A stretch of 64,000 nucleotides of DNA from Pseudoscleropodium purum (lineage: Eukaryota; Streptophyta; Bryopsida; Hypnales; Brachytheciaceae). Each line of letters opens with the position of its first letter. Positions within the stretch are counted from its first letter, which is position 1. The position numbers and the translations under genes are program-made. Location: positions 17,675,611 to 17,739,610 of the forward strand of contig OZ017801.1 in NCBI GenBank assembly GCA_963969395.1, given 5' to 3'. The notes below the pieces were generated by a model. The model ran no database searches and was not told the DNA's origin. It saw nothing but the letters and a program-made list of their open reading frames with translations. Positions 12,124 through 24,413 of the stretch are shown piece by piece.

Positions 12124-13781
12124 GGCTATGGAAATTTTTTCCACCACGGCGCTCGCAATTGTCACCACCACAAATCAAAAGTTTCTTCTCCCTGCAAATG
12201 CAATTGCAATCTCTCTAGTTCTCATAGCTATGCTATTGTCATGACGGCCAAACGCTGGAAAGATATGGTGAGTGAGGAAAATCCAACCTGCTGATACTTG
12301 CACTGAGAATGGGAATTTGTGGTGAAAGTTGTGTGAAAATGCAATGGGACTTTGTTTCCGAGCAGTAAATGTTTCGGAGAGAAGAATGTTTGCAATAGAG
12401 AAGAGGATTGAGTGAGAAGTAGAAAGAGAGAGATTTGCAAGTGGTGGGTGAGAAGGGGACTGAAGGAAGGGGCATGATATCCTAAACCCCAGGTGGGTGA
12501 TAAACCCTCAATGAATCCTCTTTGAAAGTACTGTTCACACTATTCAGTGTGAGGCACACTATTTCAAAGTTGAATTTTACCCATAACATTGTATAACTGG
12601 TAAGGCAACTGCACATGCTTACCTACAATAAACTCCCTGTATTTATGAGACTTTAGGTCATTGTTTGAGTACACTTATTTTTAATAGTTTGAAAATTCAT
12701 AGTTTGTTCATATAGTGTCCAAAAATGTGTAAAAAGAGAACTTAGAATATTCATTTGACTTCCAATAAGATACATCAAACAAAAATTAAGTAATTCAACA
12801 ACTAGGAACAATACCTAAATGCTTATTTAGTCACATTTAGGTATAGTTACCTTGATTGTGCATCCCTCCTTGAATTCTTGGAAGAAGGTATCATCCTTTC
12901 TTGAATGCCTAAAGAGGGATTTTGTTTAGAGATTTTACAAATGTGGTAGATTCTAAAACTAGACCTTATGTTGATTTAGCATGGATTATTAATTTGATTA
13001 ACTCAGGGCTTCTCTTTTCAACGATGCAGAAGGAAAACCCACCACACTGATAGACAATGTTATGATTATTGATGACATTCTTGAACCAATTATAAGACTG
13101 TTTTTTTGAAAAATATCATGTGTAGGTGATGGAGAGTATGTTGGAGAATATGATGAAAGAAACAAGGAGTGAATTGCAATTAGAATGAACAATTTTTGTA
13201 TATTTCTTTTTATATGAGTTTTTATATAATATTCTATATAATCTCAGCCTTAAAGATTGATAAAATTCTATTCGATGATCTTAGAATGCTACTTTGGTAG
13301 TCCTATTACCACACATCACAATTCTACTAGGCATAAGAATTTTTTTTTCTTCAAGAATGATGGGCCCAAACATGCTACTATTGTATTAAAAAAAAATTTT
13401 AATTTAAAAAAAAAAAAAATCATTAAACATTGTATTTTTTTTACTTTCATGTTACTCTTAGACTCAGAGAAGTTTATCTTAGAATTTTATTTACAATTGT
13501 TGAATACCTTATCATCACATTTACATTTGAATTTTAGAATTTTAATTAATGTAATATGAAGAAAACATAGTTGAATGATTAAATTACATGTATCCATTTT
13601 CTAAGGCTAAGTTACAAAATCAATAATGTAATATTAGAGAAGTAATAATAAGGAAACTTTAGTGTAGATTCAACACATTCAAAGTCGTATTTAAAATCTA
13701 GTTATAACAATTCCAAAATTTATCTTCAATTTTTCATTGGAACATTATATTATATTATATATAATGTAAGCTTTTCATTCT
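12124..13781. other. J-gene leader and AT-rich spacer
   Basis: The first ~350 bp contain the J-gene 5' leader and promoter. The remainder is AT-rich with A and T runs around 13340-13440. Short open frames are low complexity. No gene or recognisable element was seen. Confidence 0.5.
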
Positions 13782-14690
13782 TATCCCCTAAAGGACCAAG
13801 CTATGTTTTTTGGCTACATAAAAATTTTAGGCAAGTGCATGTGATTAAAAATCTCTATATTTTTGGCCCAAATTTTAATAGAAGGTGGAGAGAAGGAATA
13901 TCTTTCATATGCACTAAATTTCATGACATTTAGAAATACAAGTCAAAAGTTATAGCCTAATATGTTACTTTTTTCATAAATGGACAATTTGGGTAGACAA
14001 AAAATCACTTTTTTCATAAATAAAAATTTGAAATTGATTTCTTAGAGTTATATATACATGGAAAGCTTTGAATCATTTCTAATTTTGATCAATGAGTCAA
14101 AAGTTATGAGGATTTTCTATTTGTAGGTAGTTATGGATTGATTTCCCTACACTAAAATAAACTTTAAATTCTTTATTTTACTGAAATTCCATATTTTTGG
14201 AAAAAAAATAAATCATAGGATGTAGATTTTTTATTACAACATTTCCTCCATTGGGATTGATATCTTTCAATTCCATAACAATATTCTTCATAATTTAGTA
14301 TTTAGAATCATTCTCTTCTACTATCTACTTACTATTTTTTTCCTATATGTTGTACAATTCCAAATGATCTAAAAATTTTTAAGCATGTGGCCGACTTGTA
14401 TAGAAAAAATAATCCAAAGAAGCACCACCATTTTGTTCATTTTTTCATAGAAAAGTGAGCTTGTAAAGTGCAATTACTTTGATTTTGCAAGGCTCAAAAA
14501 ATGATTCAATGAATTTAAATGCTAACATCTTGCAATCCACATAGTGAAATTTCTGAAATTTTTGCCACATATTTTCAAGTCAACATACTACAAGATCCTA
14601 CGGTTACATGTGTAAAAAAAATAATAAATACTATAGTTAAATGTGAATTTTTTTCCTAGCATTTGTATTAAGTTATGTCAACCCTTAAAA
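13782..14690 (+). mobile_element. TIR element family A, copy 1 (right end eroded)
   Basis: Starts near CCCCTAAAGGACCAAG, the same terminus seen inverted at 23095-23110. Internal blocks such as AAGCACCACCATTTTG, ATCTTGCAATCCAC and ACTACAAGATCCTACGG recur in the copies at 46570-47240 and, in part, at 20578-23110. It has no coding capacity. The right terminus has diverged, and the hAT MITE lies just beyond it. Confidence 0.6.
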
Positions 14691-14705
14691 GACATTCCCT
14701 TGCCT

Positions 14706-15029
14706 CAGGGTTGACGAATCTCAACGTCCGCCCCAAAATAGCGTTTGTTTTCCGGACGTCCGGACGCACGGACGCTAGCGGACGCAGCGTCCCGACCGCC
14801 GTCGGAAAGTGGACGGGCAGGGTAGACGGGCGGGGCGGACGCCCAGATCGTGCGGACCAGATCAGTCCGCGCGTCGATCGGACGGCCGTAATCGGGCGGA
14901 CGGACAGGCAGACGAACGGACGGGCGGACAGACGGACGGGGGACAGGCGGATGCTGCGTCCGCCGGGACCGCAAATGTCAGCAGACGCTGCGGACACAAC
15001 GTCCACGTCCAGACGTCCTGTCAACCCTG
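14706..15029. mobile_element. hAT-family MITE, 324 bp, intact with 8-bp target duplication
   Basis: Bounded by CAGGGTTGAC and its exact reverse complement GTCAACCCTG, and flanked by the perfect 8-bp duplication CCTTGCCT at 14698-14705 and 15030-15037. The CAGRG-type terminus and 8-bp duplication are diagnostic of hAT transposons. The interior is very GC-rich in an AT-rich region and carries many CGGACG/GGAC motifs in both orientations. Its first ~110 bp match the terminus at 60455 beside the hAT transposase. Perfect ends and duplication suggest a recent insertion. The open frames inside it are compositional artefacts. Confidence 0.92.
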
Positions 15030-15037
15030 CCTTGCCT

Positions 15038-16384
15038 AGCGAGTAGACCTAAAGGCAATCAAAAATCTTCTTGAAGCAAGGTATGGGTCTTATTGCTTGC
15101 CCAAAGTTTGTGCAATCAAAGCATGCAAAATTGAATAGTAAACAATGTTATGGCTTTACAACCTAAACATGGTGCTTAGCAAGTCATATTGACTTTGAAA
15201 GTAGGTCTAATACATTGGAACATTCCTCCAAAGTCCAAATGACATTTTTTGTCAAAGATTTTTTCAAAAACAGGCTTCAAGGCTAGACTTGTAAATTATC
15301 CTATGTACTATCAACAATGAGAGCAAGTAGCCATAACCAATGAAAGTATTGATTTCAAATCAATGTACCTAGTTCACATAGCAAATGATAGAGTTCTCAT
15401 CAAAAATTAGACTTCTTTCTCCACCATCTTTGCCATCATAGATATTTCTTCACATTAACTTCAAAAGGACCAACATGTTTAGAGGCCTAAAATTGCTTCA
15501 AAATACTCATCTTGAAAGCAAGGTCAAAATCTTCATCAATATTTATTTTCTAACAAATCCAACCACATGATCCTTTGGTTTACTATTCAAGTACATTGTC
15601 CCAAAATTTTAGAGTGAATATTCCCATCAATTACAAGTTCAATGTGCAAGAACTTCAAGATGTAGGCTTCTCTAGCCTTTCCAGAAGGTGAAGTTTTGTC
15701 TTTCAATATTTTTAGAAAACAACTCATATGTCCTATAACTCGTGCATTTTGTCAATATGTTGGAAACTTGATTGAAAACACATTTAAATTTTTTTATCCA
15801 AATCAACTTTCATATTCATCTTTTAAAAATTTATAAAGTAGAAGGTAATATTGAATGAAAGAAAAAATTAATCTACTAATAACTTTTACAAGAAATTAAA
15901 GATTGTTCATCCCAATGGCACAATTGTTTTAGTAAACAATTAATATCCTTCATTTTATTTCTATTTGTAAATTTTCAAAATTGACAATAAAAGACTTTAT
16001 ATGTTCTTTCTACCTTCATTGCCTACAAAATAAAACTTCTCATAATCAAATGGTTCAAATGTTTTTGAGTAGGTATCAATCTACACAATCTCCAAAAAAC
16101 AATTACTATTTTTTTTAATATATTTTTTGCTGCCGAGTTTGATATTGAAATGGACAAAAACTTATGCAATATTTATCAGAATGACATGAAACAAAGCTCC
16201 ACACTTCAGCCCCAGTAGGCCAGTGTACACCGAAGCAAAACCAAAAAGTTGGGAAAGGACGAAAAATGTTATACTTGTGTTAAAAATTTAATATATAATT
16301 GAAACCTAATGGAAGCAATATAAAAAATGAAACAACACTCTACTTCGAAATCATCTCCCTAGTTCTAAAGCCGTGAAAATTGTA
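15038..16384. other. AT-rich spacer
   Basis: No open frame of note and no recognisable repeat. The part next to 16385 is probably the NUFIP 3' UTR. Confidence 0.45.
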
Positions 16385-19300
16385 TCATGTCTGGGTCTCC
16401 ATTTCTATAACCTTAGCCAGCACCTCAGGACGTTCCGAAAGGAGGGTATTGATGATAGCCGCGTCCGCTAACAAAACGTCAGGTGCTTCCACAACCTCCC
16501 CCTCCGAGTAGTAAGAACTCTCCTCTGATTCCGACTCAGAAGGTAGTTCTACAATCCCATCCAACAAGAAATTGTTGTTCACAAAGAACCTCAGACATTG
16601 CAAGAGGTAACTCTTGTCGCGCGTAATCTCAGGCTGCAAAAGCTTTGACAGCAAACTCGGTGGTCTTTTCTTCTCTATAACCGCTCCCTTCTGATGACGA
16701 CCCCGGCGTGTGGTTTCTTCTCCGCCTTTCTTGCTACGAATATGCGCAAAGTGGCACTTGCTTCCCTTTCTACACCGACCTCGCTGGTAGAAATAGCATT
16801 GAGCTTTGGGAGCTTTCTCCAAAGGCTGGCTCCCTGCTGCTTCTGGTGGCACCACTTTCACCTCCTCGGGGTTCTCACACTCGGCTTGTGTTGGCAACTC
16901 AGCACTAGAGTTGCTGTGACTGTTACTTAGATCAGTGCTCATGCGCGCCGACTTCGAAGGGTGCTCTTCTGTTGTGACGGTAGCATCCTCGCCAAGTTTT
17001 CGTTTCTTCAAGTCAGATCCATTTATTGTTGAGGCACAGGAGTCATTCACTGTTGAGGCTGGCATTTGCTTACTTCGGTCAGACATCTTCCGGCCTCTTG
17101 CTCTGTCGTCTTTGTTGGATAAGTAATGAGCTGGAACTTCAGCAACTGGAAGGCCCAACTCAGCCTGTCTTGCCAGAATCTCCTTCATTCTCTGCACAGT
17201 TGAAAATCCCGAAACATGTTTGAGTGCTTGAAAAGAGACAGGAATAGTATAGAGAGACCACCGTGCAGACCCAGCATTCTATACGGTATCAAGTCAAATC
17301 TGTTCAAGCATAGAGGACCCTAGTGTATTCGATCCTAAGCAGGGAGGCCGTTCCAGCATCATCACAAACCCGCCATCGTCTGCGGGGTCTTCAAGCATCA
17401 AGCAAGGAGGAAGAAACCCTATAGTATGTAATACAAACAAGCCTCTTGGTAATGGCATTTCTTCTCTTCCAAAAGTTTATTCCCCAAGAAGAAATGCAGA
17501 TTCAAGGTAAGCAGCTCTGCTAATGAAACTAAATGAACAAAAAATGTAAAGCGGAGCCACAAAAACTAAACTACATGAAAGTCATTATGAAGTTGACAAT
17601 CGAACTCTAAAAGAAAATTCGAAAATGACGCAGGTTCAATTGGATGTGGTATTACAAATGGGCGGGACATTTTGATAATTACCTTTCGGCGCTGCCTGAC
17701 ATCCTCATCAATCAGCTCTCCTCGTGCCACCTTCCCTTCAAGGATATCTTTCTGCAAATTATTCCAAGTGCCAACATGTCATAAAGCGTCCACTTCCATT
17801 GAATCTGAGCTACAAGGAAGAAAAAGCATCCTTTAACTACCAGGAACAAACCTTGCATTCCTTAGCATAATCTATAAAATTCCTCCTATTTACATACTCG
17901 CATGGAAATTTTCTTATCACCTTGCGCTGAATGTTTAGCCGAGTAGGATAGTTCCTCCTTCTCTCCTCACGCCATGCTCTGATTTCGGCCTTACTTTCTC
18001 CTGATTTTTTTAATGCAGACCTAAACAAATCAACCGGAATGAATTCAGTATAGAAAAAGCTTCTATCTCAAGAATATGATTCAAAGAATTAGAGTAAAAC
18101 AGAAATGCGTTATTCCACTCCAATTACCCGAAATTCAACTAGATTTTGGAACTCACCTCATGGAAATTGGATTACTGGATTTGTAATGGGCCGTCAGCTT
18201 GTGCTCTTTCACAACCTTTCCTGTACAATTCAATAATCAGTGACAAATGTCACAACGAATGAAACTTGACACTGCAGAAAGATTCAATGCTAGCTAAAAT
18301 TCCAGAACACAGAGTATGCAGTAGAAATACTGTCCAAACCTTACCAGAAGCCGAAAAGGAGCAACCAGGATCGTCACATGGTACATGAGTGTTCATATGC
18401 GCTGTATATTGGGCATAGACCGCAAAAGTCTTTTCACATGGTTCACAGTTCAGCTGCTTTGACTGCAAACTGAAACAACCACATTCAAGAATTAGCGTAT
18501 TGGAAGGTGAAATTGCTATGACACAGTATTTACAAGATTTGGTAAAATCCACCAACGCCAAAGTAAACTAAACTAAACCCTAATCAAACAGGGGAATCGG
18601 TAGCCTCAACACCTAATCCGTAAAGAACCAAGGATTCAAAGTTTTTAGCGAGGTAAATTCAATTAACCATAATGTGAAAATTGAACAAGAGGCCGAATTT
18701 CATGTCATTAACGAACATTGCATTTGTTGGTCAAGAGATGAAATCAAATCGGGTAAAAGGGCATGCGGAAAATTTAGGGTTTAAGCTTTCTACTTACGGA
18801 GGCAGCGCTTGGCGATTCCCGTACTGGCTTCGACCCGGGGCACCACCGCCAGAAGAGTAATGCCGACTATTTTCAAACCCCCTGTCCGGCCTCCTCACCT
18901 CACCACCACTCGCCTTTCCAACAAACGACTGCACATTCCCTGCTCTCCCCTGAAAATTTCCACCTCCATTCGCAAGACCTTCCACTCTCCCCTGAGAGCT
19001 TCCGCCTCCATTCCCAGGGCCTTCCACTCTCCCCTGAAACCCAAAACCTGGATACCCTTGTGAAGGCGCAGGTTGCCAATTCCTCGTCTCCTGCTGCTGG
19101 TGCTGCTGGTGCTCCTGTTCATTGTATCCCCGACCACCGTAACCCCACATCGGAGCCGGCTCCGCCATTGCTGGCCTGCTGTACGCCCACCCGGCAGGAA
19201 CTCCTTGAATCGCCATGGCTTGAGGCATTGGATTTCCTACAACTTGTGTAGGCACTCCAACGAGGGCGGGGTACTGATGCATCTGAGGCTGCACCAAGTA

Positions 19301-19462
19301 CATTGGCTGCACCTGTTGTTGCAGCTGCGGTTGTTGATGCTCCTGTGGGTTTCTGGCATACTGCGGAATAGGAGAATTGGCCGTGGTGTAATATTGTACA
19401 CCAGGATTTGGGGGCAACACGTACGGTGGTTGCCCATACATGTTCGGATGTGCGGGCCTCAT
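16385..19462 (-). CDS. NUFIP: NUFIP homologue (box C/D snoRNP assembly), C2H2 + CCCH zinc fingers
   Basis: Six exons on the minus strand: 19462-18798, 18469-18345, 18220-18157, 18020-17921, 17751-17683, 17191-16385. Total 1830 nt, 609 residues, phases consistent. Residues 1-220 are a low-complexity Gln/Pro/Gly region. A C2H2 finger follows (Cys230, Cys233, His246, His250) with a second Cys/His group (Cys253, Cys258 and HKLTAHYKS). The PEP-type motif RAWREERRRNYPTRLNIQRK at about 300-319 is the NUFIP hallmark that binds SNU13/15.5K in box C/D snoRNP assembly. KEILARQAELGLPVAEVP follows, then a CCCH finger (Cys473, Cys481, Cys487, His491; spacing 7-5-3) typical of the plant proteins, and a conserved C-terminal helical segment (SYLLQCLRFFVNNNFLLDG). 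Exon 4 could instead run to 17840 using a weaker donor, adding 23 unlikely residues. Expected to act in the nucleus. Confidence 0.9.
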
Positions 19463-19527
19463 CTGGAAGCGGAAAACTTCTAGGACGAGGTACTGGCTAT
19501 GGTCTCATGAAGAGGGGGAAGCTCGTT

Positions 19528-19543
19528 AAACCCTAAACCCTAA
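19528..19543 (-). promoter_or_regulatory. Telo-box tandem upstream of NUFIP
   Basis: AAACCCTAAACCCTAA lies 66 bp upstream of the NUFIP start codon. Telo-boxes are enriched in promoters of plant ribosome-biogenesis and translation genes, which fits the snoRNP role of the neighbour. Function is inferred from motif and position. Confidence 0.5.
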
Positions 19544-19549
19544 TAGCAA

Positions 19550-20347
19550 GCTTCGCAAACGCTTGGCTTGGATACACAAAAGGTTAGCTGCGCATCACAA
19601 GGCTTTTCTCACTTTCTTCGTTATTTATTCTGGACGACTGTGGATGAACAGAATTTTAAGTCAGACACTAGTTTTTCATCGTACTTCCTCAGTTACTAGT
19701 AACAAGCAGCTAGGCTACTGGAGGCTCTATCACTCTAGGACTCACATGTAGCTTTTGTCAATGCAAATTCTCTTCGCCCGTCACCGAAGATTCTCATTAG
19801 GCTGTTCTATGTAATTAATTTGAAGATGAATACAGTATTTTGGGGTTTCTATTATATACCCACATTGTAGGATTTGAAATCTAAATTAACATCATGTACC
19901 TATATATCAAATTAGATTAACTATTGAGTCTCTTTTTAGAAGAGCCAAAAAATAGCAAAAAATCGAAAAGAAGTGGTTAGGATGGCACTCTTGAACGTCA
20001 TGTCAATAGTCATTCTTAAAGACTTAATTGTTAATTACTACTAGTGATTTTTTGTATTGAAAACACACTCATATATGAAATATACACATATATAAGTAAA
20101 ATTGATTGTTTGTTTGTTTCACTTTTAAAAGTAAAATTAACTTTGATCCATTAAGTAGTTGCTACTTTGAAGTTGCATTCACTCTATTCAAAGTCATTTT
20201 TCATTTGGAGAAAAATCTTCAAAATTTCAGTTATGAATATTGTTGAATGCCCACGGTAGTAAACTAGTATAAAATGATGATGGGTTCCCAATATGCAAAA
20301 TTGAATGTGTACTTAAATTAAGGTATGAGTTTTTTCTTCTTAACCCC
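19550..20347. other. NUFIP upstream spacer
   Basis: Contains the distal NUFIP promoter and then AT-rich DNA. No gene was recognised. Confidence 0.45.
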
Positions 20348-20577
20348 TACTATAAGGAACCAAAGTTTATTGATGTAAAAAGGAATGGATTTTAGGTGAC
20401 ATTGAAAAAAAAAACATGTTTTTATATCAACAATGATGTCCAATTTAACATCAACATTTGGACATTATTATTGACATAAAAACATGGGTTTGTTTTTTTG
20501 ATGTCACCTAAGATGTCACCTAAAATTTGTTCCTTTTGATATCAATTCATCACCTAAAACAAGGTTTTTTTATAGTG
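20348..20577. mobile_element. Foldback MITE, copy 1
   Basis: Near-palindromic over its whole length. The left arm (TTTTAGGTGACAT, then ACATGTTTTTATATCAA, then ATGTCC) is repeated inverted in the right arm (GGACAT, TTGACATAAAAACATG, GATGTCACCTAAAA). It ends with TATAGTGC, the inverse of a CACTATAAG-type terminus. A related, partly truncated copy is at 49995-50126. No coding capacity. Confidence 0.7.
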
Positions 20578-21489
20578 CCCTAAAGGATCATTGTTCCTTT
20601 GGAAGACAAATGGGATTTTAAACAAGTACCTATTGGCTCAAAATTTTTCTTGATGATTTTAAACTTTTTTTGAAAATAGAAAAATTGATTATCTTTGTGG
20701 GAATATAATTATTTTTCAATCAATGCCCAAGAATAAAAGTTATGTCCAAATAAGCTCAAAACAAGCAGGGGAGGAGGGGGGGGGCAACAAAAAAAATTTC
20801 AAAAATTTTAATTTTTTGTTTTTAAATTTTTTTCCCTCATACATTATATTTTTGTACATGGGAATCTTTGATTCATTCCATTTGGATTTTTTATGAGAAA
20901 TTTATGGACAATCTTGTTTTGGAGCAAGTAGAGCATTTTTTTGAAAAAATAACTTGAGGGCTTCATTTATGAATGCAATTTTTATAATTTTCCAAGAAAA
21001 AAAGTTCCATGTGATTTATCTTATTTGCTAAAACAATCTCACCATTGGAATTAGTGAATTTTAATTCCATTTTAGAGATATTAATAATTTAGATTTTTCT
21101 CCTATCTCATACCTACTTCTACTTTACAATTTCTTAAAGAACAAAAATTTTAATTTTTCCAAATTCTCAACTCAACTATATACTATAAAGATTTAAAGCT
21201 CAAAACTCTATGGTGAAAAGAATTAAAGTTGAAAATGTTCAAAGTCAAAAAATCTAGTCCCACGATGTGCTAAAAAAATTATTTTTTCCACTTTAAACAT
21301 AGATATCTTGCAATCTGTGCAGTCAAAAATTCTAAGAAATTTTCCACACATTTTCAAACTAGTTAGGTGTAAGATCCTACGGTTAGATGTAAAAAAAACA
21401 ATTATAAATTTCTTTTATCTTTTGCTATAGAAATGGTAGTTTTGAATGTTTTTTGGCAAAGAAAAAGGCCTTCGTCCTTTAGGGGTTAA
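20578..21489 (+). mobile_element. TIR element family A, copy 2
   Basis: Runs from a degenerate CCCTAAAGGATCA start to CTTTAGGGGTTAA at 21477-21489. It shares ATCTTGCAATC and TAAGATCCTACGGTTA with copy 1 in the same order. It lies head-to-head with copy 3, separated by 11 bp. Confidence 0.6.
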
Positions 21490-21500
21490 GTCATTTACTA

Positions 21501-23110
21501 TTAACCCCTAAAGTTTCTTGACTCTGTTTTCACCAAAAATGCTCTAAAACTATCATTTTTGTACAAGTTTCAAATTTTAGGAAACCAAAAGCACTTTCAA
21601 ACAAATTTAAATGTAGGATCTTGAAGTACACTAGTTTAAAAAGATATAGATGAAATTTCAGAATTTTTCACAATGTAGATTGCAAGATATTAGCATTTAA
21701 ATTGACAAAAGAAAAAAATTGGGGGCCCTCCAAAAAAGTAGGTAGTTGCATTTTACAAGGTCACATCTGTTTGAAAAAATGTCCAAAATGCTTCTTATGC
21801 TTCTTCTTCTTCTTCTTCTTTGGATTCATTTTTCAAGTCAAGTTGACTATATGCTTGAAATTTTTTAGATCATTCGGAATTGTACACTTTGTACCTTGAG
21901 GTTAGGTCTATTAGAGCCAATTCGAAATTATTTCTTTTTCAAAAAAATCCCCTTCACTAGTAGCTTTTAGAATTTGTAGAAATTTGTTATTGAGCAAGAA
22001 GAATATTTTGTTTACTTTGCAAGTACGGACCTCCAGCTTTATGGTCACGTAGACATATGTGGTACAGTAGCTTGAGTTCTAGAATTCTTTGAACTAACAA
22101 TTAGTTTCTTAAGTGTCAAGCATGCCAATCTTCAGAATGCTAATTACCATAACAATTACTAACTGGAAAATTATAATAAAGACTTATTTAGAACCTTGCT
22201 ATCAATGTTTTTGTCTCTTCATTATAAGTACCGAAATGAGATTTTATTTTACACAAGTTGGCAATCCATCTTCAAACCCAAACATGAAATTGATGTCTGT
22301 TGATTTTAAGGATTAGAACAAATACACGATTGAAAATCATGAATTTCTTACATTTATAAAGCAATCACCTTGGTAGTTTTATTATTTTTCATTTTCATTT
22401 CTTGCGGGGTTCTTTTTCTAAGATTCATATTATTTTCATCAATATTTTTTACACTTTTCAAATATGTCATGGTAGAATTTCTAAAAATTTCATCATAGGC
22501 CATATTTATTTATTTTTATTTTATTTTTTAACGAACTTGACCCAAGCATAGGGTATATAGGAAAAAAGTAGTTAGTAGAAAGAAGTAGAAAATGATTTAA
22601 AATACTAAATTGTTAAGAATTTAATTATGAAATTGAAAAATCCCAATGCTTGTAATGTTATACTAGATCATTTTCATCCTATGATTTTATTTTTTTCCAA
22701 AAATATTGAAAATTGAGTTAAATAAAGGACTTCAAAGTTTATTTTAGAATAGAGAGTTCATAATTGCCCACAAACTAAGACTCCTCATAATTCATTAATC
22801 AAAATTGAATGATTTAAAACTTTCCACGTATACATAAATTTAGAAAATGAATTTCAATTATATGTTTTGTAAAAAGGTGATTTATCCTAAGTTGCCTCAG
22901 TTGCTTGAGTTGAGAAACAACAATGTATCATACAATAACTTTTTAACCATACAATCAAAAGTTATAAAAATTGTTGGGACGTGAAAAAAAAACCTCATCT
23001 CTATATTGTGTGAAAATTTCAAAGCAAAAAAATAAAAACTCCATTCATAGTGAGGTGTCCAACATCTCTATGTTACAAAAAAAAACCTAGCTTGGTCCTT
23101 TAGGGGTTAA
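21501..23110 (-). mobile_element. TIR element family A, copy 3, inverted and interrupted
   Basis: Starts with TTAACCCCTAAAG and ends with CTTGGTCCTTTAGGGGTTAA, an inverted version of the family. The inverse of copy 1 motifs appears in order (ATTGCAAGATATTAGCATTT, then TAGATCATTCGGAATTGTAC). The match breaks at about 21890 and resumes at about 22551 (TATATAGGAAAAAAGTAG), so ~660 bp of unrelated AT-rich DNA seems inserted. Confidence 0.6.
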
Positions 23111-24101
23111 GATACAATAAAATTTAGTACTTTGAACACATATAATATGAAAAATTGTCTTTATAATATATTATGTTGATTACTTTATATTTCTAGCTGA
23201 TAATACCGAAATTTAAGTACAGAAAATAGAAATTTTATTTATGGTAAATTTCTTAAGTTATTTTGTTTTCAATTGAATTCACAAAGATCAATAAGATTTT
23301 TCACATTTGAATATATGAGTATTTTCTAAAAATATTTTTTCACATCTATTTTTCAAATGCAAATTCCAAAAAAGTTGAAAAAGTCATATATTAGAAGGTG
23401 AAATTACAAAACATTTGTATTGGAGTGTGAACATTGATTTTCACTTAGAAATTTACATGTCATATTACTCCACTAGATTTGGAACTATTTTTGTAAGGGA
23501 TTCCAAAAAATTTTAATTCCTTGTCCTCCACATAAAATAATGCAAAAAGCTCTAATGTGTGCACATTTTCAAACATCCAAAAAATACCTTATTATAAATT
23601 CTTTCGTGAAATCTCATTTTCATCAAAAAAGAATTTGAATTTTTTTAATATTTAGACCATTTTACAAAAATTTAAATAAAAGACATCTATTTTCTTCAAA
23701 ATTTCCATTGATGTTTTGTATATATTTTTTGAATTAAATTTTTAGATTTGAATTTTTAATTAGAAATACATTCTTTGTAGTATTCTACTCATTATCCATA
23801 TTTTATTTTATTTTTAAATAATTTTTTCAGAAGCTTGTAGTATTAGAAATACTACCTTTATATGCAATAAAATCAACAAGTGAGTTTCTTGCTTTCATCC
23901 TATTGCAAATCTTGGTTTGGTCCAAAATCTTTAGGTGTTAACTATTAGAGGGCTTAAATGCAATACTTGCCCAAGGTTTTCCAACAAATTGAACATTAAT
24001 CATATTACATTTTTTAAATGCTCAATGAAATTGACTTCTAAGATATAGTGTTATTGTAAAAAGCATATTATTGAGTTGATATGCAAAATGTTCTACAATC
24101 A
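23111..24101. other. AT-rich spacer
   Basis: No open frame longer than chance and no recognisable repeat terminus. Confidence 0.45.
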
Positions 24102-24413
24102 TCAAGAATCAAACACTCTTATGGTACTAGTTACAATTTGCCTACAAATAGGGCAATGGAAATCTGTTCCATGTTCAACTCTTTGAACACATTCTACACA
24201 ACAAACTTTATGACTACAATGAATGAAAGTAGATTGCCTCCTCCTTAACAAACACACAACACACAATTCTCCTTCAAGAATATCTATCAAGTTCTCTGTC
24301 TCTGCTTCTATTCATCTATTTTGTCTATTTTCTTCATCTATTTGTCGTTGGCACTTCAATTGTCGATGTTTCTTCCACCTTATATAATTCTTGCATTTTG
24401 CACCATCATCAAA
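24102..24413 (-). pseudogene. RING-finger (C3HC4-type) gene relic
   Basis: The minus strand reads a C-terminal RING domain: CVVC, then a C-x-H (HCSHKVCCVEC), then CPIC and IRVF before the stop at 24102. This is the arrangement of plant RING E3 ligases with a C-terminal domain. In the same frame upstream is a charged segment (YIRWKKHRQLKCQRQ, IDEENRQNR) interrupted by a TGA at 24312-24314. No ATG or upstream exon was found in the AT-rich flank. It is most likely a nonsense-mutated fragment; a rare intact gene with an intron hiding the stop cannot be excluded. Confidence 0.5.

Noticed and set aside
14668..15046. Arg/Pro-rich open frames on both strands
   Set aside because: They lie inside the GC-rich hAT MITE and arise from its CGGACG composition.
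17840..17921. Longer version of NUFIP exon 4
   Set aside because: It would use a weaker donor and add residues unlike the family. The shorter exon joins IQRK directly to the next conserved segment.
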